A DNA stretch of 64,000 nucleotides from CAWDCV01 sp963728125. Its GTDB lineage: Bacteria > Actinomycetota > Actinomycetes > CAWDCV01. Of this stretch, positions 17,841-26,004 are shown piece after piece. The notes under the pieces were generated by a model, which saw only the letters and a program-made list of their open reading frames with translations, made no database searches and was not told the origin of the DNA. The DNA lies in contig CAVSIZ010000015.1 of the NCBI GenBank assembly GCA_963728125.1, positions 62,001-126,000 of the forward strand, read 5' to 3'. Made by a program: the position numbers and the translations under genes. Numbering within the stretch: the stretch's first letter is position 1; every line of letters starts with the position of its first letter.

Positions 17841-18873
17841 CGAGGTCGACGGCTGGCAGCGGCTGTCGCAGCGAACTCTCACCCCGCCCCCAGGCCTCTC
17901 GCATTGCTCGAGAGAAGCGCGACTCCACGGTGGTCACGGCCCAGGCTCCGAACATCACGTCGCGTGCCAGTTCGGGCTCCGCGCGTACCAGCGGCCCGGC
18001 CATGTCGTAGGCCGCAACCTTCTGGTGGTGTGCGTCAGCGACGACGTGCACCTCGTAGAAGTGGCGGGCGGCGCTGCCGAAGCCGTGCCGCCGCAGGGCG
18101 ACGCTGTAGCGACCCATCGGCTCGACCGAGGTCATCTCGAACAGCGCCAGATGGCCGACCAGTGCCCCGCGCCAGCGTCGGTGGAGGCCGAAGAACGACA
18201 CCAGGTTGGTGGTGGCCAGCGTGGTGCCCGGCAGCACGTCGAGATACGCGCCGTATGACGGATCGAGCCCGAGCTCGTGCAGCGTGATGCCGAACAGCGT
18301 CTGGTGCATGTCCCGCTCGCGGCCCTCGCCGTACTCGTCGGCCTGGATCTCCACCAGGGCTGCCTTTGCGGCGCCGTAGAGGCGCGGGATTGCCCAGGTG
18401 TGCGGGTCGGCCTCCTTGAGCTGGTACGCCGAACGGTGTACGGCGTACTCGCGCAGCTGGTCGAGGCTGCCCTCCTCGGCGAGGTACCGGGACAGGGACG
18501 GCCCGCCCTCCCCGGAGACGAGCTCCACGAGCTGGCCGGGTATGTCGTCGGTCACGGAGAAGTCCGGCATCTCCTCCTCGAGGCGACGCAGGAACCGGCG
18601 CTCGAGTCGTCGCCGTGCCGCGAGCAGCGACGGCTCCCATTCCCAGGAGTCGTCGACGCCTGCAAATGAGCGATAGTGCAGTTCGTACAGCGTGTAGAGG
18701 GCCAGCGCCGAATCGTCGCCGTCGAGCGGATCGTCGCTCGCGATCGGCGGTGTCCGGACGGTGTGTGCGGGTCGAGCAAGGTTTTCGACGACCCATGCGC
18801 TCAGCGGGCCTCGGGCGGCGGGGAGCCCGGGCGCCTGGAGCGTCACGGGCGTGAACACGGCCCCGTACTTCAT
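17830..18873 (-). CDS. iron-containing redox enzyme, haem-oxygenase-like diiron fold
   Basis: An ATG at 18873 follows an AAGGAGG. The roughly 347-residue protein is all-helical. Candidate metal ligands appear as YELHYRSF, VEIQADEYGEGRERDMHQTL and HFYEVHVVADAHHQKVA: Glu/His pairs spaced like haem-oxygenase-like diiron oxidases (HDOs), annotated as 'iron-containing redox enzyme family'. Known HDOs do N-oxygenation, decarboxylation or desaturation; the substrate here is unknown. Its stop overlaps the glycosyltransferase start, giving at least a two-gene operon. Confidence 0.75.
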   Translation of the reverse strand: MKYGAVFTPVTLQAPGLPAARGPLSAWVVENLARPAHTVRTPPIASDDPLDGDDSALALYTLYELHYRSFAGVDDSWEWEPSLLAARRRLERRFLRRLEEEMPDFSVTDDIPGQLVELVSGEGGPSLSRYLAEEGSLDQLREYAVHRSAYQLKEADPHTWAIPRLYGAAKAALVEIQADEYGEGRERDMHQTLFGITLHELGLDPSYGAYLDVLPGTTLATTNLVSFFGLHRRWRGALVGHLALFEMTSVEPMGRYSVALRRHGFGSAARHFYEVHVVADAHHQKVAAYDMAGPLVRAEPELARDVMFGAWAVTTVESRFSRAMREAWGRGESSLRQPLPAVDLGVA

Positions 18874-18906
18874 GAAATCCTCCTTGGGGCGCACGACGGT
18901 GTGCGC

Positions 18907-18917
18907 AACACTGTTGT
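18907..18917. promoter_or_regulatory. small palindrome between divergent iron enzyme and sigma factor genes
   Basis: CAACA-C-TGTTG is a perfect 11-base palindrome in the 107-base space between the iron enzyme start and the ECF sigma start. It is short and may be chance, but its place between two divergent promoters makes an operator possible. Confidence 0.25.
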
Positions 18918-18980
18918 GCCCTCAGGAGGCGCGATAAACGGGGGCGTCGGAGCGAGGGGCCCTCGTACGACGATAGGAAT

Positions 18981-19523
18981 GTGAGCGAGCTGCCTCGGAT
19001 GCGCCCCACGCGGGGGACCGCGCTGCTCGAGCTCTATGACATCGCCCTGCCGCAGGTGTACGGCTATCTGCTGGCGCGGTGCGGGAGTCGCAATGTCGCC
19101 GAGGACCTCACGGCGGAGACCTTCCTTGCTGCCGTGTCGGCCGAGCAGAAACCGGATCCGCCCGACCTCAGTGTCGCCTGGCTGGTGGGTACGGCCCGGC
19201 ACAAGCTGGTCGACCACTGGCGCCGTGAGGAGCGCGAAGAGCGCTCGCTTCGGCTCGTCGACGCCGGATCGGTGGACACCGACGACCCGTGGGAGGCCCA
19301 GCTCGAGGCCACTCATGCGCGGCACGTTCTGCACGACCTCGGGCCACACCATCGCGCCGCCCTGACATTGCGCTACCTCGACGGCCTGCCCGTGCCCGAG
19401 GTCGCGCATGCACTGGGCCGCACGTTGCACGCGACCGAAGCGCTGCTCGTACGGGCCCGGGCGGCGTTCCGCCGCGCCTACGAGCAGCCACCCACCGCAG
19501 GAGAGGAGGACCGTCATGGCTGA
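18981..19523 (+). CDS. ECF-type RNA polymerase sigma factor
   Basis: 180 residues. Region 2 is LELYDIALPQVYGYLLARCG through NVAEDLTAETFLAAV and VAWLVGTARHKLVDHWRRE. Region 4 is LGPHHRAALTLRYLDGLPVPEVAHALGRT, a typical -35-binding helix-turn-helix. No anti-sigma factor with a zinc motif follows; the partner is the glyoxalase-fold protein whose ATG lies eight bases inside this gene. The GTG at 18981 is the only sensible start. Confidence 0.85.
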   Translation: MSELPRMRPTRGTALLELYDIALPQVYGYLLARCGSRNVAEDLTAETFLAAVSAEQKPDPPDLSVAWLVGTARHKLVDHWRREEREERSLRLVDAGSVDTDDPWEAQLEATHARHVLHDLGPHHRAALTLRYLDGLPVPEVAHALGRTLHATEALLVRARAAFRRAYEQPPTAGEEDRHG

Positions 19524-20448
19524 TCCGCTGGACGTCCTCCGTGCCCCGATCGAACCGGTTGATCCAGATCCCGCGTTCGCCGCCGATCTCCGGGAGCGGC
19601 TGCGGCGCGCGATCCTCGATTCCGCTGGAGGAGCTATGACAACAACGACAGGTGAGATCTCCACCGACAACAGGGCACCGTCCGCGCCAGCGTGGGGACC
19701 CGATGTCACGCCGTACATCGGCGTGTACGACGGTCGGCGGGCCCTCGACTGGTACGTCGAGGTGTTCGAGGCGGAGCAGCGCGGGGAGCCGTACGTGATG
19801 CCCGACGGCAGCATCGGTCACGCCGAGATCGGTATCGGCGACGCGGTTGTCATGGTGGCCGGTGGGGCGCCTGGCGCACCCGAGGTCATGGCGCCGCACG
19901 TCGAACCCGCCCCGGGCATCCTGGCCGCCTACTCGATCTTCGTGGCCGTGCCCGACGTCGACGCGACGATCGAGCGCGCGCTGGAGGGCGGCGCTTCGCT
20001 CGAGCGGCCGGCGACGGATGAGTCGTACGGACGAACCGGCGTGATCCGCGACCCCTTCGGCCACCGCTGGATGGTGCACACGCCGCCGGCCCGTGCCACC
20101 CGGGCGCGGCAGGGCGACGTCGGCTACGTGACGATCGGGGTGCGAGATGCCGAGCGTGCCAAGGATCTGTTCGAGGCGGTCCTCGGCTGGCGCTTCCGGC
20201 CGGGCAGCGTCGATCAGGGCTGGCAGGTCGCCGACGCCCGCCCCGACACCGGACTCTGGGGCGGTCGCGACGGGGACGAGGTCGGAGCAACGCTGTGTTT
20301 CCGCGTGGACGACATCACCACAGCCGTCCGCACCATCCGCGAGCACGGCGGGACGGCCGACGAGCCCAGTGCCGCGCCGTACGGCCAGCTCGCCGAGTGC
20401 ACGGACGGCGCGGGGCTGCGCTTCCAGGTATGGCAGCCGGCGGACTGA
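19516..20448 (+). CDS. two-domain VOC (glyoxalase-fold) protein with sigma-linked N-terminal peptide
   Basis: 310 residues from the ATG at 19516, preceded by GGAGAGGAGGA and overlapping the sigma gene. The first 40 residues (MADPLDVLRAPIEPVDPDPA, then FAADLRERLRRAI) resemble the short N-terminal tail seen in proteins coded next to certain ECF sigmas. Two VOC repeats follow: VTPYIGVYDGRRALDWYVEV to DPFGHRWMVHTP, and VGYVTIGVRDAERAKDLFE to the C-terminus. Glu/His metal ligands look partly absent, so binding or sensing is as likely as catalysis. Confidence 0.75.
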   Translation: MADPLDVLRAPIEPVDPDPAFAADLRERLRRAILDSAGGAMTTTTGEISTDNRAPSAPAWGPDVTPYIGVYDGRRALDWYVEVFEAEQRGEPYVMPDGSIGHAEIGIGDAVVMVAGGAPGAPEVMAPHVEPAPGILAAYSIFVAVPDVDATIERALEGGASLERPATDESYGRTGVIRDPFGHRWMVHTPPARATRARQGDVGYVTIGVRDAERAKDLFEAVLGWRFRPGSVDQGWQVADARPDTGLWGGRDGDEVGATLCFRVDDITTAVRTIREHGGTADEPSAAPYGQLAECTDGAGLRFQVWQPAD

Positions 20449-20471
20449 CCGGCGGGGCAGGCGCGTCGGGC

Positions 20472-21302
20472 TCAGGTATCCGGCAACTTTGCGACTCGGT
20501 TGGCGTACCGCTGGGGGGTTTCCCCGACGGCGGCCGTGAAGTCACGGACGAGATGTGCCTGGTCGGCATAGCCGAGCTCCGCAGCGAGCGCGGCCCAGTC
20601 GACGTCGTCGGACCGGGCCGCCTGCTCGGCGGCGTCGTACAGGCGGTACCGACGGATAACCCACTTCGGGCTGACTCCGACATGGTCGGCAAAGCGTCGC
20701 TGTAGTTGCCGGACGCTCAGAGCGGCCTGTTCTGCCAGCTGGTCGACCCGGCGGATGGACCGGTCCCGGGCCACCAGCTCGGCGAGCTCGGTGGTGTCTT
20801 CGGACGGCTGTCGCGACGGCGGGATGCGGTCGGCCAGCCCATCATCGATGAGTGCGAGCAGTTTCTCTGTAGCGACGTCATTCCGCAGTGCCGTCGCCAG
20901 CTCCCGTTCGAGCTCCACGCCGTCGAGCCCCGGGACATCGGCAAGCTGGAGAGGCTTGTCGGTGATGCTGTTCATCGGGCGTTGGACGAACGGTCGGAAC
21001 CCGGCTGGACGAAACATCACGCCTAACACTCGGCCGTGTCCGTCGAGCGCCCGGACGAAGCGCTTGCGGTAGACGCCGCCGGTCGTCGCGCCGTGCTCGT
21101 CGAACGTGACGTTGACCACCGGATGGACGAGGACTTCCTGCTGATGCCGTTCGCCCTGGGGCAGGTTCCAGGTCGCGATCCAGTAGCGGTCGACGAAGCG
21201 TCCCACCGCCGGCGACGGCTGGTGTCGCTCCAGCCGGAAGCGCTGCAAGCCCTCGGCCGGACGCAGGATCCCGCGGGTGTCACGCTCGACCGGCTCGACC
21301 AC
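20472..21302 (-). CDS. AraC-family transcriptional regulator
   Basis: From the GTG at 21302 the protein has an N-terminal cupin-like sensor of the DUF6597 type (VGRFVDRYWIATWNLP; VLVHPVVNVTFDEHG; GVMFRPAGFRPFV). The C-terminal AraC double helix-turn-helix is LAEQAALSVRQLQRRFADHV then AALAAELGYADQAHLVRDF. A longer frame to 21395 would overlap the divergent gene's start and is unlikely. The effector is unknown. It is divergent from the DinB-like gene at 21383, which it may regulate. Confidence 0.85.
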   Translation of the reverse strand: MVEPVERDTRGILRPAEGLQRFRLERHQPSPAVGRFVDRYWIATWNLPQGERHQQEVLVHPVVNVTFDEHGATTGGVYRKRFVRALDGHGRVLGVMFRPAGFRPFVQRPMNSITDKPLQLADVPGLDGVELERELATALRNDVATEKLLALIDDGLADRIPPSRQPSEDTTELAELVARDRSIRRVDQLAEQAALSVRQLQRRFADHVGVSPKWVIRRYRLYDAAEQAARSDDVDWAALAAELGYADQAHLVRDFTAAVGETPQRYANRVAKLPDT

Positions 21303-21382
21303 ACGCGCAGCGTACGAGTCGTGCGCTTGACGATGTCGCGTTCCTTCAAGCCGCTTCTCCAGGTGTACGCAAGGCTCGGAGG

Positions 21383-21949
21383 ATGACCGACACACAAATC
21401 ACCGAAACACCGCAGCAGCGGTACCGCCGACTGTCCGAGGACTTCACGCGTACCGTCCAGGCAGTCCCGCCGGACCGGTGGAACAACCCGTCGCCCTGCG
21501 AGGACTGGACCGCGCTCGACGTCGTCCGGCATGTCGTCGAGACCCACGGCATGTTCCTCGGCCTCGTCGGCCGGACGCTGAACCCCGCGCCGTCCGTGGA
21601 CGAGGACGTCGAGAAGGCATGGATCAGCGCGCGCGACCAGGTCCAGGGCGACCTCGACGACCCAGAGCGTGCACAGGCGGAGTACGACGGCTACTTCGGC
21701 ACGGCGACGTTCGAGGGCAGCGTCGGCAACTTCCTCGGCTTCGACCTGGTCGTGCACCGCTGGGATCTGGCCCGCGCCACTGGCGGCGACGAGCGACTGA
21801 ACCTCGAAGACGTGAGAGAAGTGCGGCGCCGTGCCGAAGAGTTGGGCGACACGCTGCGCTCCGAGGGTGTGTGTGCGGCGCCGATCGAACCGCCGCCGGA
21901 CGCCGACGAGCAGACGCGCTTGCTGGCCTTCTTGGGCCGCCGGGCCTAG
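21383..21949 (+). CDS. TIGR03086-type metal-binding protein (mycothiol/DinB-like fold)
   Basis: 188 residues of four-helix-bundle character. The histidines expected to hold a divalent metal sit in CEDWTALDVVRHVVETHGM and FDLVVHRWDLARATGGDE. The family is related to the mycothiol-dependent maleylpyruvate isomerase N-domain and is common in actinobacteria; most members have no known reaction. The start ATG is 81 bases from the divergent AraC gene. A long inverted repeat follows its stop codon. Confidence 0.75.
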   Translation: MTDTQITETPQQRYRRLSEDFTRTVQAVPPDRWNNPSPCEDWTALDVVRHVVETHGMFLGLVGRTLNPAPSVDEDVEKAWISARDQVQGDLDDPERAQAEYDGYFGTATFEGSVGNFLGFDLVVHRWDLARATGGDERLNLEDVREVRRRAEELGDTLRSEGVCAAPIEPPPDADEQTRLLAFLGRRA

Positions 21950-21957
21950 CTCGACAG

Positions 21958-22026
21958 GTCGTGAAGATCGTCGTGAAAATTGGGCTACGTGCGAACGTGC
22001 AGGAGTTTCACGACGACCTTCACGAC
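21958..22026. terminator. long inverted repeat between convergent genes
   Basis: Two 21-base arms (21958-21978 and 22006-22026) match with one mismatch around a 27-base loop. Each arm is itself a near tandem repeat of TCGTGAA, and the loop holds two copies of ACGTGC. It lies between the stop codons of the convergent DinB-like and reductase genes, where a bidirectional terminator would be expected. There is no T-run, and the arms are longer than usual. Confidence 0.55.
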
Positions 22027-22045
22027 GCTCACCGCACGGCGCTGG

Positions 22046-22719
22046 CTATCCGGGTTGCTTGAGCTCGACCGCGAGGGCCGCGGCGTCGCCGCCGGCGTAG
22101 TACTCCGCGGCGATACGCCGCGCGTCGTCGGGGCGGTACGCCTCCCCGTACACGCTGCCATCGCGCCGCGGCGCCTCGAGCAGCTCAGCGTCCTCCGGCC
22201 CGCCCAGCGAGACCGGCACGAAACCCACCGCCTCGATGAGCTGTTCGACGGTCGAGGTTGCCTCCTGCTCGGCGATGTAGAACATGCCGAGCGCGCGTCC
22301 TTGGGTCGATCGGCGGCGTCGGTCTGGAACTGCGCTGTCAGCGTGTTGAACGCCTTGGCGTAGGCAACGCCGGGAAAGCGCGAGCGATTGGTCTCCGCCG
22401 CCGTGGTCGGCAGGGCTATCACGCCGTTCGGGCCGAACTGATTCGTCGTGTCGACGAGGATCTTCCCCCACAGTGACCCGGCCTCGCTCGCAACCTCGTC
22501 GAGGGTGCGCCACGGCACCGACACGACGACGACGTCCCCGAATGCTGCCGCATCGGCAACGCTGCCCGCCGTCGCACCGACGTCACGCGCGACGCCTGCC
22601 AGCTTGTCCGGGTCGCGCGAGAAACTGATGAGGACGTCGTGCCCCGCTTCCGTCCAGCGGTGGGCGAGGTTGCTTCCGACACGGCCAGCGCCGATGAGCC
22701 CAATCTTCACGCAGACCAT
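22046..22719 (-). pseudogene. NADPH/F420-type dinucleotide-binding reductase, frameshifted
   Basis: The first frame (ATG at 22719) gives IGLIGAGRVGSNLAHRWTEAG, the Rossmann motif of the F420-dependent NADP oxidoreductase family, and continues to VAYAKAFNTLTAQFQTDA. The second frame carries ALGMFYIAEQEATSTVEQLI and ends at 22046 with EYYAGGDAAALAVELKQPG. The switch lies near 22288-22300, in a GC-rich alternating run; one base lost or gained restores a protein of about 220 residues. Proteins of this type supply or consume NADPH through F420, or are orphan reductases. Confidence 0.7.
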
Positions 22720-22728
22720 GATGCGGCT

Positions 22729-23595
22729 GTGACTGACCAGCAGCCAGCAGGCCGGCAGGTGTGGACTGGCGTCGCGCTGGTCGCCATCGGGATCGTCAGC
22801 GTCCAGCTGGGCGCAGCGATCGCCAAGTCACTGTTCCCGCAACTCGGGCCGATCGGTGTCGTGTGGCTGCGCCTGCTTATAGCCGGCCTCATCCTCGCCG
22901 TCACGCTGCCCACTGCCTTCTCTCGGGTCCGTCGGGCGTGGGGCATCGTCGCGCTCTTCGGACTGACGCTCGCCGCCATGAACCTGTTCTTCTACCTGTC
23001 CATCGACCGCATCCCGCTCGGTGTCGCGGTCACCGTCGAGTTCCTCGGCCCACTCGCGGTTGCGATCTTCGCCGCGGCACGTACGGTCGACCGGCTCTGG
23101 GCCATCCCCGCCGGAGTCGGCGTCGCGTTGCTTGGGCTGCAACCTGCCGATCTCGACATCGTCGGCTTGCTGTTCGCCCTCGTCGCGGGCGCATGCTGGG
23201 GCGCCTACATCCTGCTGAGCGCACGGGTAGGGCAGCGGATCAGCGGTACCGGTGGCTTGGCGGCTGCGCTGCTCGTCGGTGCCGCTGCGGTCACACCGCT
23301 TGGTGTTGCCGCCGTGCCGACCTTGCAGGCACAACCCGCCCTACTGATCGGAGCGGTGGCGGTTGCGGTGCTGTCCTCAACCGTCCCGTACACCGTGGAG
23401 CTATCCGCGCTGCGCCGGATCCCTGCCGCGCTCTTCGGTGTGCTCATGAGCCTGGAGCCGGCAGCGGCCGCAGGGGCAGGGGCGCTCCTGCTCGGCGAGA
23501 CGCTGCGCGTTGCCGAGTGGGCAGCGCTCGTCCTCGTCGCCACCGCGTCGATCGGCGCCGCGCGCAGCTCCGCGCGTCAGCCGCGCCACGAGTAA
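22729..23595 (+). CDS. EamA-family exporter, RhtA-like
   Basis: Starts at GTG 22729, nine bases from the divergent reductase start. Ten hydrophobic helices in two EamA repeats are visible: VALVAIGIVSVQLGAAIAKS at the start, FLGPLAVAIFAAARTVDRLW in the first repeat and MSLEPAAAAGAGALLLGETL in the second. The pattern FLGPLAVAI plus SLEPAAAALAG is characteristic of RhtA, the threonine/homoserine exporter. The exact substrate is inferred only. Its 3' end overlaps the convergent acetyltransferase by 19 bases. Confidence 0.8.
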   Translation: MTDQQPAGRQVWTGVALVAIGIVSVQLGAAIAKSLFPQLGPIGVVWLRLLIAGLILAVTLPTAFSRVRRAWGIVALFGLTLAAMNLFFYLSIDRIPLGVAVTVEFLGPLAVAIFAAARTVDRLWAIPAGVGVALLGLQPADLDIVGLLFALVAGACWGAYILLSARVGQRISGTGGLAAALLVGAAAVTPLGVAAVPTLQAQPALLIGAVAVAVLSSTVPYTVELSALRRIPAALFGVLMSLEPAAAAGAGALLLGETLRVAEWAALVLVATASIGAARSSARQPRHE

Positions 23596-24002
23596 GGGCG
23601 TTCCAGCAAGGTCGCGTCCGGCGGCGCGAAACCGAACTTGGCATACAGGTCATGGGCGTCGTTGGTGTGCAGCAGCCAGCGAAATCGCGCACCCGTGCCC
23701 TCCTCGACCATCGCGTTGACTAGTCGGCGGCCGAGGCCGCGCCCGCGGTGCTCGGGCACGACGAAGACGTCGGCGAGGTACGCCAGAGCGACTCCGTCAG
23801 AGATAGCGCGGGCGAAGCCGACGAATGCGTCGCCTCGCCGGGCGTGGACGATGCGCCAGGCAGAGCGGATCTGACGCTCGACGTCGGCCCGCGTCCGCCA
23901 CCGAGCCCAATACGCCTCTGTCGACAGGAACGACCAGACCACATCGAGGTCAACCGCGGCCGGGTCGTCGCTGATGACGTAGTCCGCCGGAGGCGGTGAG
24001 AT
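23577..24002 (-). CDS. GNAT-family N-acetyltransferase, apparent ATC start
   Basis: The GNAT core reads DAFVGFARAISDGVALAYLA, then DVFVVPEHRGRGLGRRLVNA (acetyl-CoA pyrophosphate loop) and LHTNDAHDLYAKFGF. Homologues usually start close to DYVISDD. At the matching place here there is ATC at 24002, seven bases after AGGAG, directly after the upstream stop. The nearest standard codon is a GTG at 24029 that overlaps the upstream gene and lacks a ribosome site. Function: transfer of acetyl to an unknown amine. Confidence 0.75.
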   Translation of the reverse strand: MSPPPADYVISDDPAAVDLDVVWSFLSTEAYWARWRTRADVERQIRSAWRIVHARRGDAFVGFARAISDGVALAYLADVFVVPEHRGRGLGRRLVNAMVEEGTGARFRWLLHTNDAHDLYAKFGFAPPDATLLERPYSWRG

Positions 24003-24003
24003 G

Positions 24004-24972
24004 TCAGCTCTCCTGCGTCTGCAGAGCACGAACGGTCTGCGTCATGCCCTCCTGCAACGGCCGTACGGTCCAGCCGAGCTCGCGCTTCGCCTTCTCCGCC
24101 GTACCGAGATAGCTGCTGGAGCCGCTGCGCAGCGCCTCCTCGGTGTACATCGCGGGAATCGGGACGACGCGCTCGAGCAGCCCCACAAGCGAAGCGGTGA
24201 CGCGGACGGCAGCACCGGGAATCACGATCGGCCCGTTCGTTCCCGCAATACGGGCGGCCAGTCGCAGCGCCTCGTCCAGACCGGCATGCGGGCCCGCCAG
24301 CATGTACGACTCGCCGGCGCGACCGTGCTGCATGGCGAGCACGTGACCGTGGGCAATGTCGTCGATGTATCCCCACGACAACCGTGTTCCCGACGGGACG
24401 GCGACCCGTCGCCCGTGAACGACGTCGCGCGTCAGCTCGCCGACCTGACTGGTGTCCCCGGGGCCGTACACCATGCCGGGCATAACCGTGACCACCGGCA
24501 GCCCGTCTTCAGCGAACTCTGCCGCGACGTCGTGCGCCCGCGCCTTTGTCTCGTCGTAGATGGAGACGTGCCCGCCAGTGAAGCGGAAGGTCTCGTCGAC
24601 GACCTGCCCGCGAGTATCCGAGTTGACGGCCAAGGTGCTCGTGTAGACCACGCGCGGCACGCCGGCGTCACGGGCGGCCGACAGCACGGAACGAGTGCCC
24701 TCGACGTTGACGCGCTCGCCGTCGCTGCGATCGCGGACACCGACCTTGTACCAGCCGGCCACGTGGAACAAGCCATCGGCTCCGCGTGCCGCCTCGGTCA
24801 GGGCGGCGACGTCGGCGAGATCACCTGGCACCAGTCGCACGCCCGCCTGCTCCAGCGCCGTCGCCTTGCTCGGAGTGCGGACCAGAGCGTCGACCTCGGC
24901 GCCCTCGGCACGCAGCGCCCGGACGAGCGCGGCCCCAACGAAGCCGGTGGCGCCGGTTATGACGTACCTGAT
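24004..24972 (-). CDS. NAD-dependent epimerase/dehydratase, apparent ATC start
   Basis: Extended SDR: ITGATGFVGAALVRALRAEG is the Rossmann motif, VYTSTLAVNSD and IYDETKARAHDVA give the Ser and YxxxK catalytic elements, and VMPGMVYGPGD is the usual following block. The frame with the complete Rossmann motif has ATC at 24972 where ATG is expected (ATC-AGG-TAC-GTC), just after GGAGGGGG. The first standard start (GTG 24840) would remove the NAD-binding motif. It overlaps DUF6510 upstream by 16 bases and abuts the acetyltransferase. Confidence 0.8.
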   Translation of the reverse strand: MRYVITGATGFVGAALVRALRAEGAEVDALVRTPSKATALEQAGVRLVPGDLADVAALTEAARGADGLFHVAGWYKVGVRDRSDGERVNVEGTRSVLSAARDAGVPRVVYTSTLAVNSDTRGQVVDETFRFTGGHVSIYDETKARAHDVAAEFAEDGLPVVTVMPGMVYGPGDTSQVGELTRDVVHGRRVAVPSGTRLSWGYIDDIAHGHVLAMQHGRAGESYMLAGPHAGLDEALRLAARIAGTNGPIVIPGAAVRVTASLVGLLERVVPIPAMYTEEALRSGSSSYLGTAEKAKRELGWTVRPLQEGMTQTVRALQTQES

Positions 24973-25229
24973 GGGACCCCCTCCATAAAGGCGACACCGC
25001 TGATGTCGAGCCGCAAGCGGTCACGATTATTGGAGTACCGCAGCACGACAGCGCTGCACGACGGGCAGCGCAGCACCAGCGCCGGCGCATCGGCGTACAG
25101 CATGTGCGCGCCCATGGGCGTAGTGCTGCTGCATGCTGTGCACGTCATCATGATCGTGGTGAGCTCGATCGCGAACAGCTCGGCGAGCGGGCCGGCGGCA
25201 GCGTTTCCGTCGAGCATGCGGTCGGTCAT
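24957..25229 (-). CDS. DUF6510 small zinc-ribbon protein
   Basis: 90 residues. It begins MTDRMLDGNAAAGPLAELFA and has two CxxC pairs (CTACSS and CPSCSA) flanking LYADAPALVL, which form a likely zinc ribbon; it ends LRLDISGVAFME. This is the DUF6510 layout. Its ATG overlaps the stop of the ferredoxin reductase, and the sulfite-oxidase-like gene lies one further upstream. The repeated association suggests a structural or electron-transfer helper. Function unknown. Confidence 0.75.
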   Translation of the reverse strand: MTDRMLDGNAAAGPLAELFAIELTTIMMTCTACSSTTPMGAHMLYADAPALVLRCPSCSAVVLRYSNNRDRLRLDISGVAFMEGVPSGTS

Positions 25230-25948
25230 GGCGTCCCTCCGGTGGCTCCGAAACGTTCGGTACGGATAGCTGCCGCGTCGTATCCCAGCTCGATCATCAG
25301 CATCGTCGTCGCTTCGACGAATGACGTGGGACCGCAGATGTAGACACGCGGCCGGCGCTCGGCCGCGACGACATGCTGCATCAGTAGCTCAGCGTCGACG
25401 CGTCCTCGTGCGCCCTGCCAGTTCTCTGGAGCCGTACGACTCAAGGTGATCGTGACGTCGACGTTGTTCGACGTCCGGAGGAGCGAACCCCCGATGACAT
25501 CGTCGATGCTGCGCGTGGAGTACAGCAGATGCATCGGCACGGTCGATGCCGTAGCAATGTGATGCCCGATCATGGCGAGGAACGGCGCGACACCGGATCC
25601 GCCGGCGATCAACTGAACGGGAGCCTCGACGATGTCGGCGTTCCATACGAACCATCGACCGATCGGACCGCGAAGCTGAAGCTGATCCCCGATTCCGAGT
25701 TCGTCGGTGAGGTACGGCGACACCTCGCCGTCGGGCAGACGCTCGACGACGAGCTCGACGTGTTGCTGTTCCGGCGGGGACGCGATCGAGTAGCTGCGCT
25801 GCGCGGTGTAGCCGTCCTCAGCCGTCAATCGGACGTCGAGATGCTGCCCCGGCAGGTGGCCGGCCCAGTCCGGCACGTCGAGGACGAGCCGGTGCGTACG
25901 AGCGCTCTCGCGCTCATTGGCGACGACGCTGGCCAGCTGCCACTTCAA
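25226..25948 (-). CDS. FAD-binding ferredoxin/flavodoxin reductase-like protein
   Basis: An FNR-fold protein. RSYSIASPP is the FAD-binding RxYS motif, LQLRGPIGRWFVW holds the isoalloxazine pocket, LIAGGSGVAPFLAMI binds the NAD(P) pyrophosphate and VYICGPTSFVEAT is the C-terminal nucleotide strand. A TTG at 25948 gives the expected short start (LKWQLASVV); the frame is open to 26035 but would then overlap the sulfite-oxidase-like gene. No iron-sulfur domain is attached, so it probably passes electrons to the neighbouring molybdenum protein or a haem partner. Confidence 0.8.
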   Translation of the reverse strand: MKWQLASVVANERESARTHRLVLDVPDWAGHLPGQHLDVRLTAEDGYTAQRSYSIASPPEQQHVELVVERLPDGEVSPYLTDELGIGDQLQLRGPIGRWFVWNADIVEAPVQLIAGGSGVAPFLAMIGHHIATASTVPMHLLYSTRSIDDVIGGSLLRTSNNVDVTITLSRTAPENWQGARGRVDAELLMQHVVAAERRPRVYICGPTSFVEATTMLMIELGYDAAAIRTERFGATGGTP

Positions 25949-26004
25949 TGGTCGCGCTCGCCTTCTCGCTCGTTCCTCGCTCGTCGGCTCGACTGCTTCG
26001 AGAG

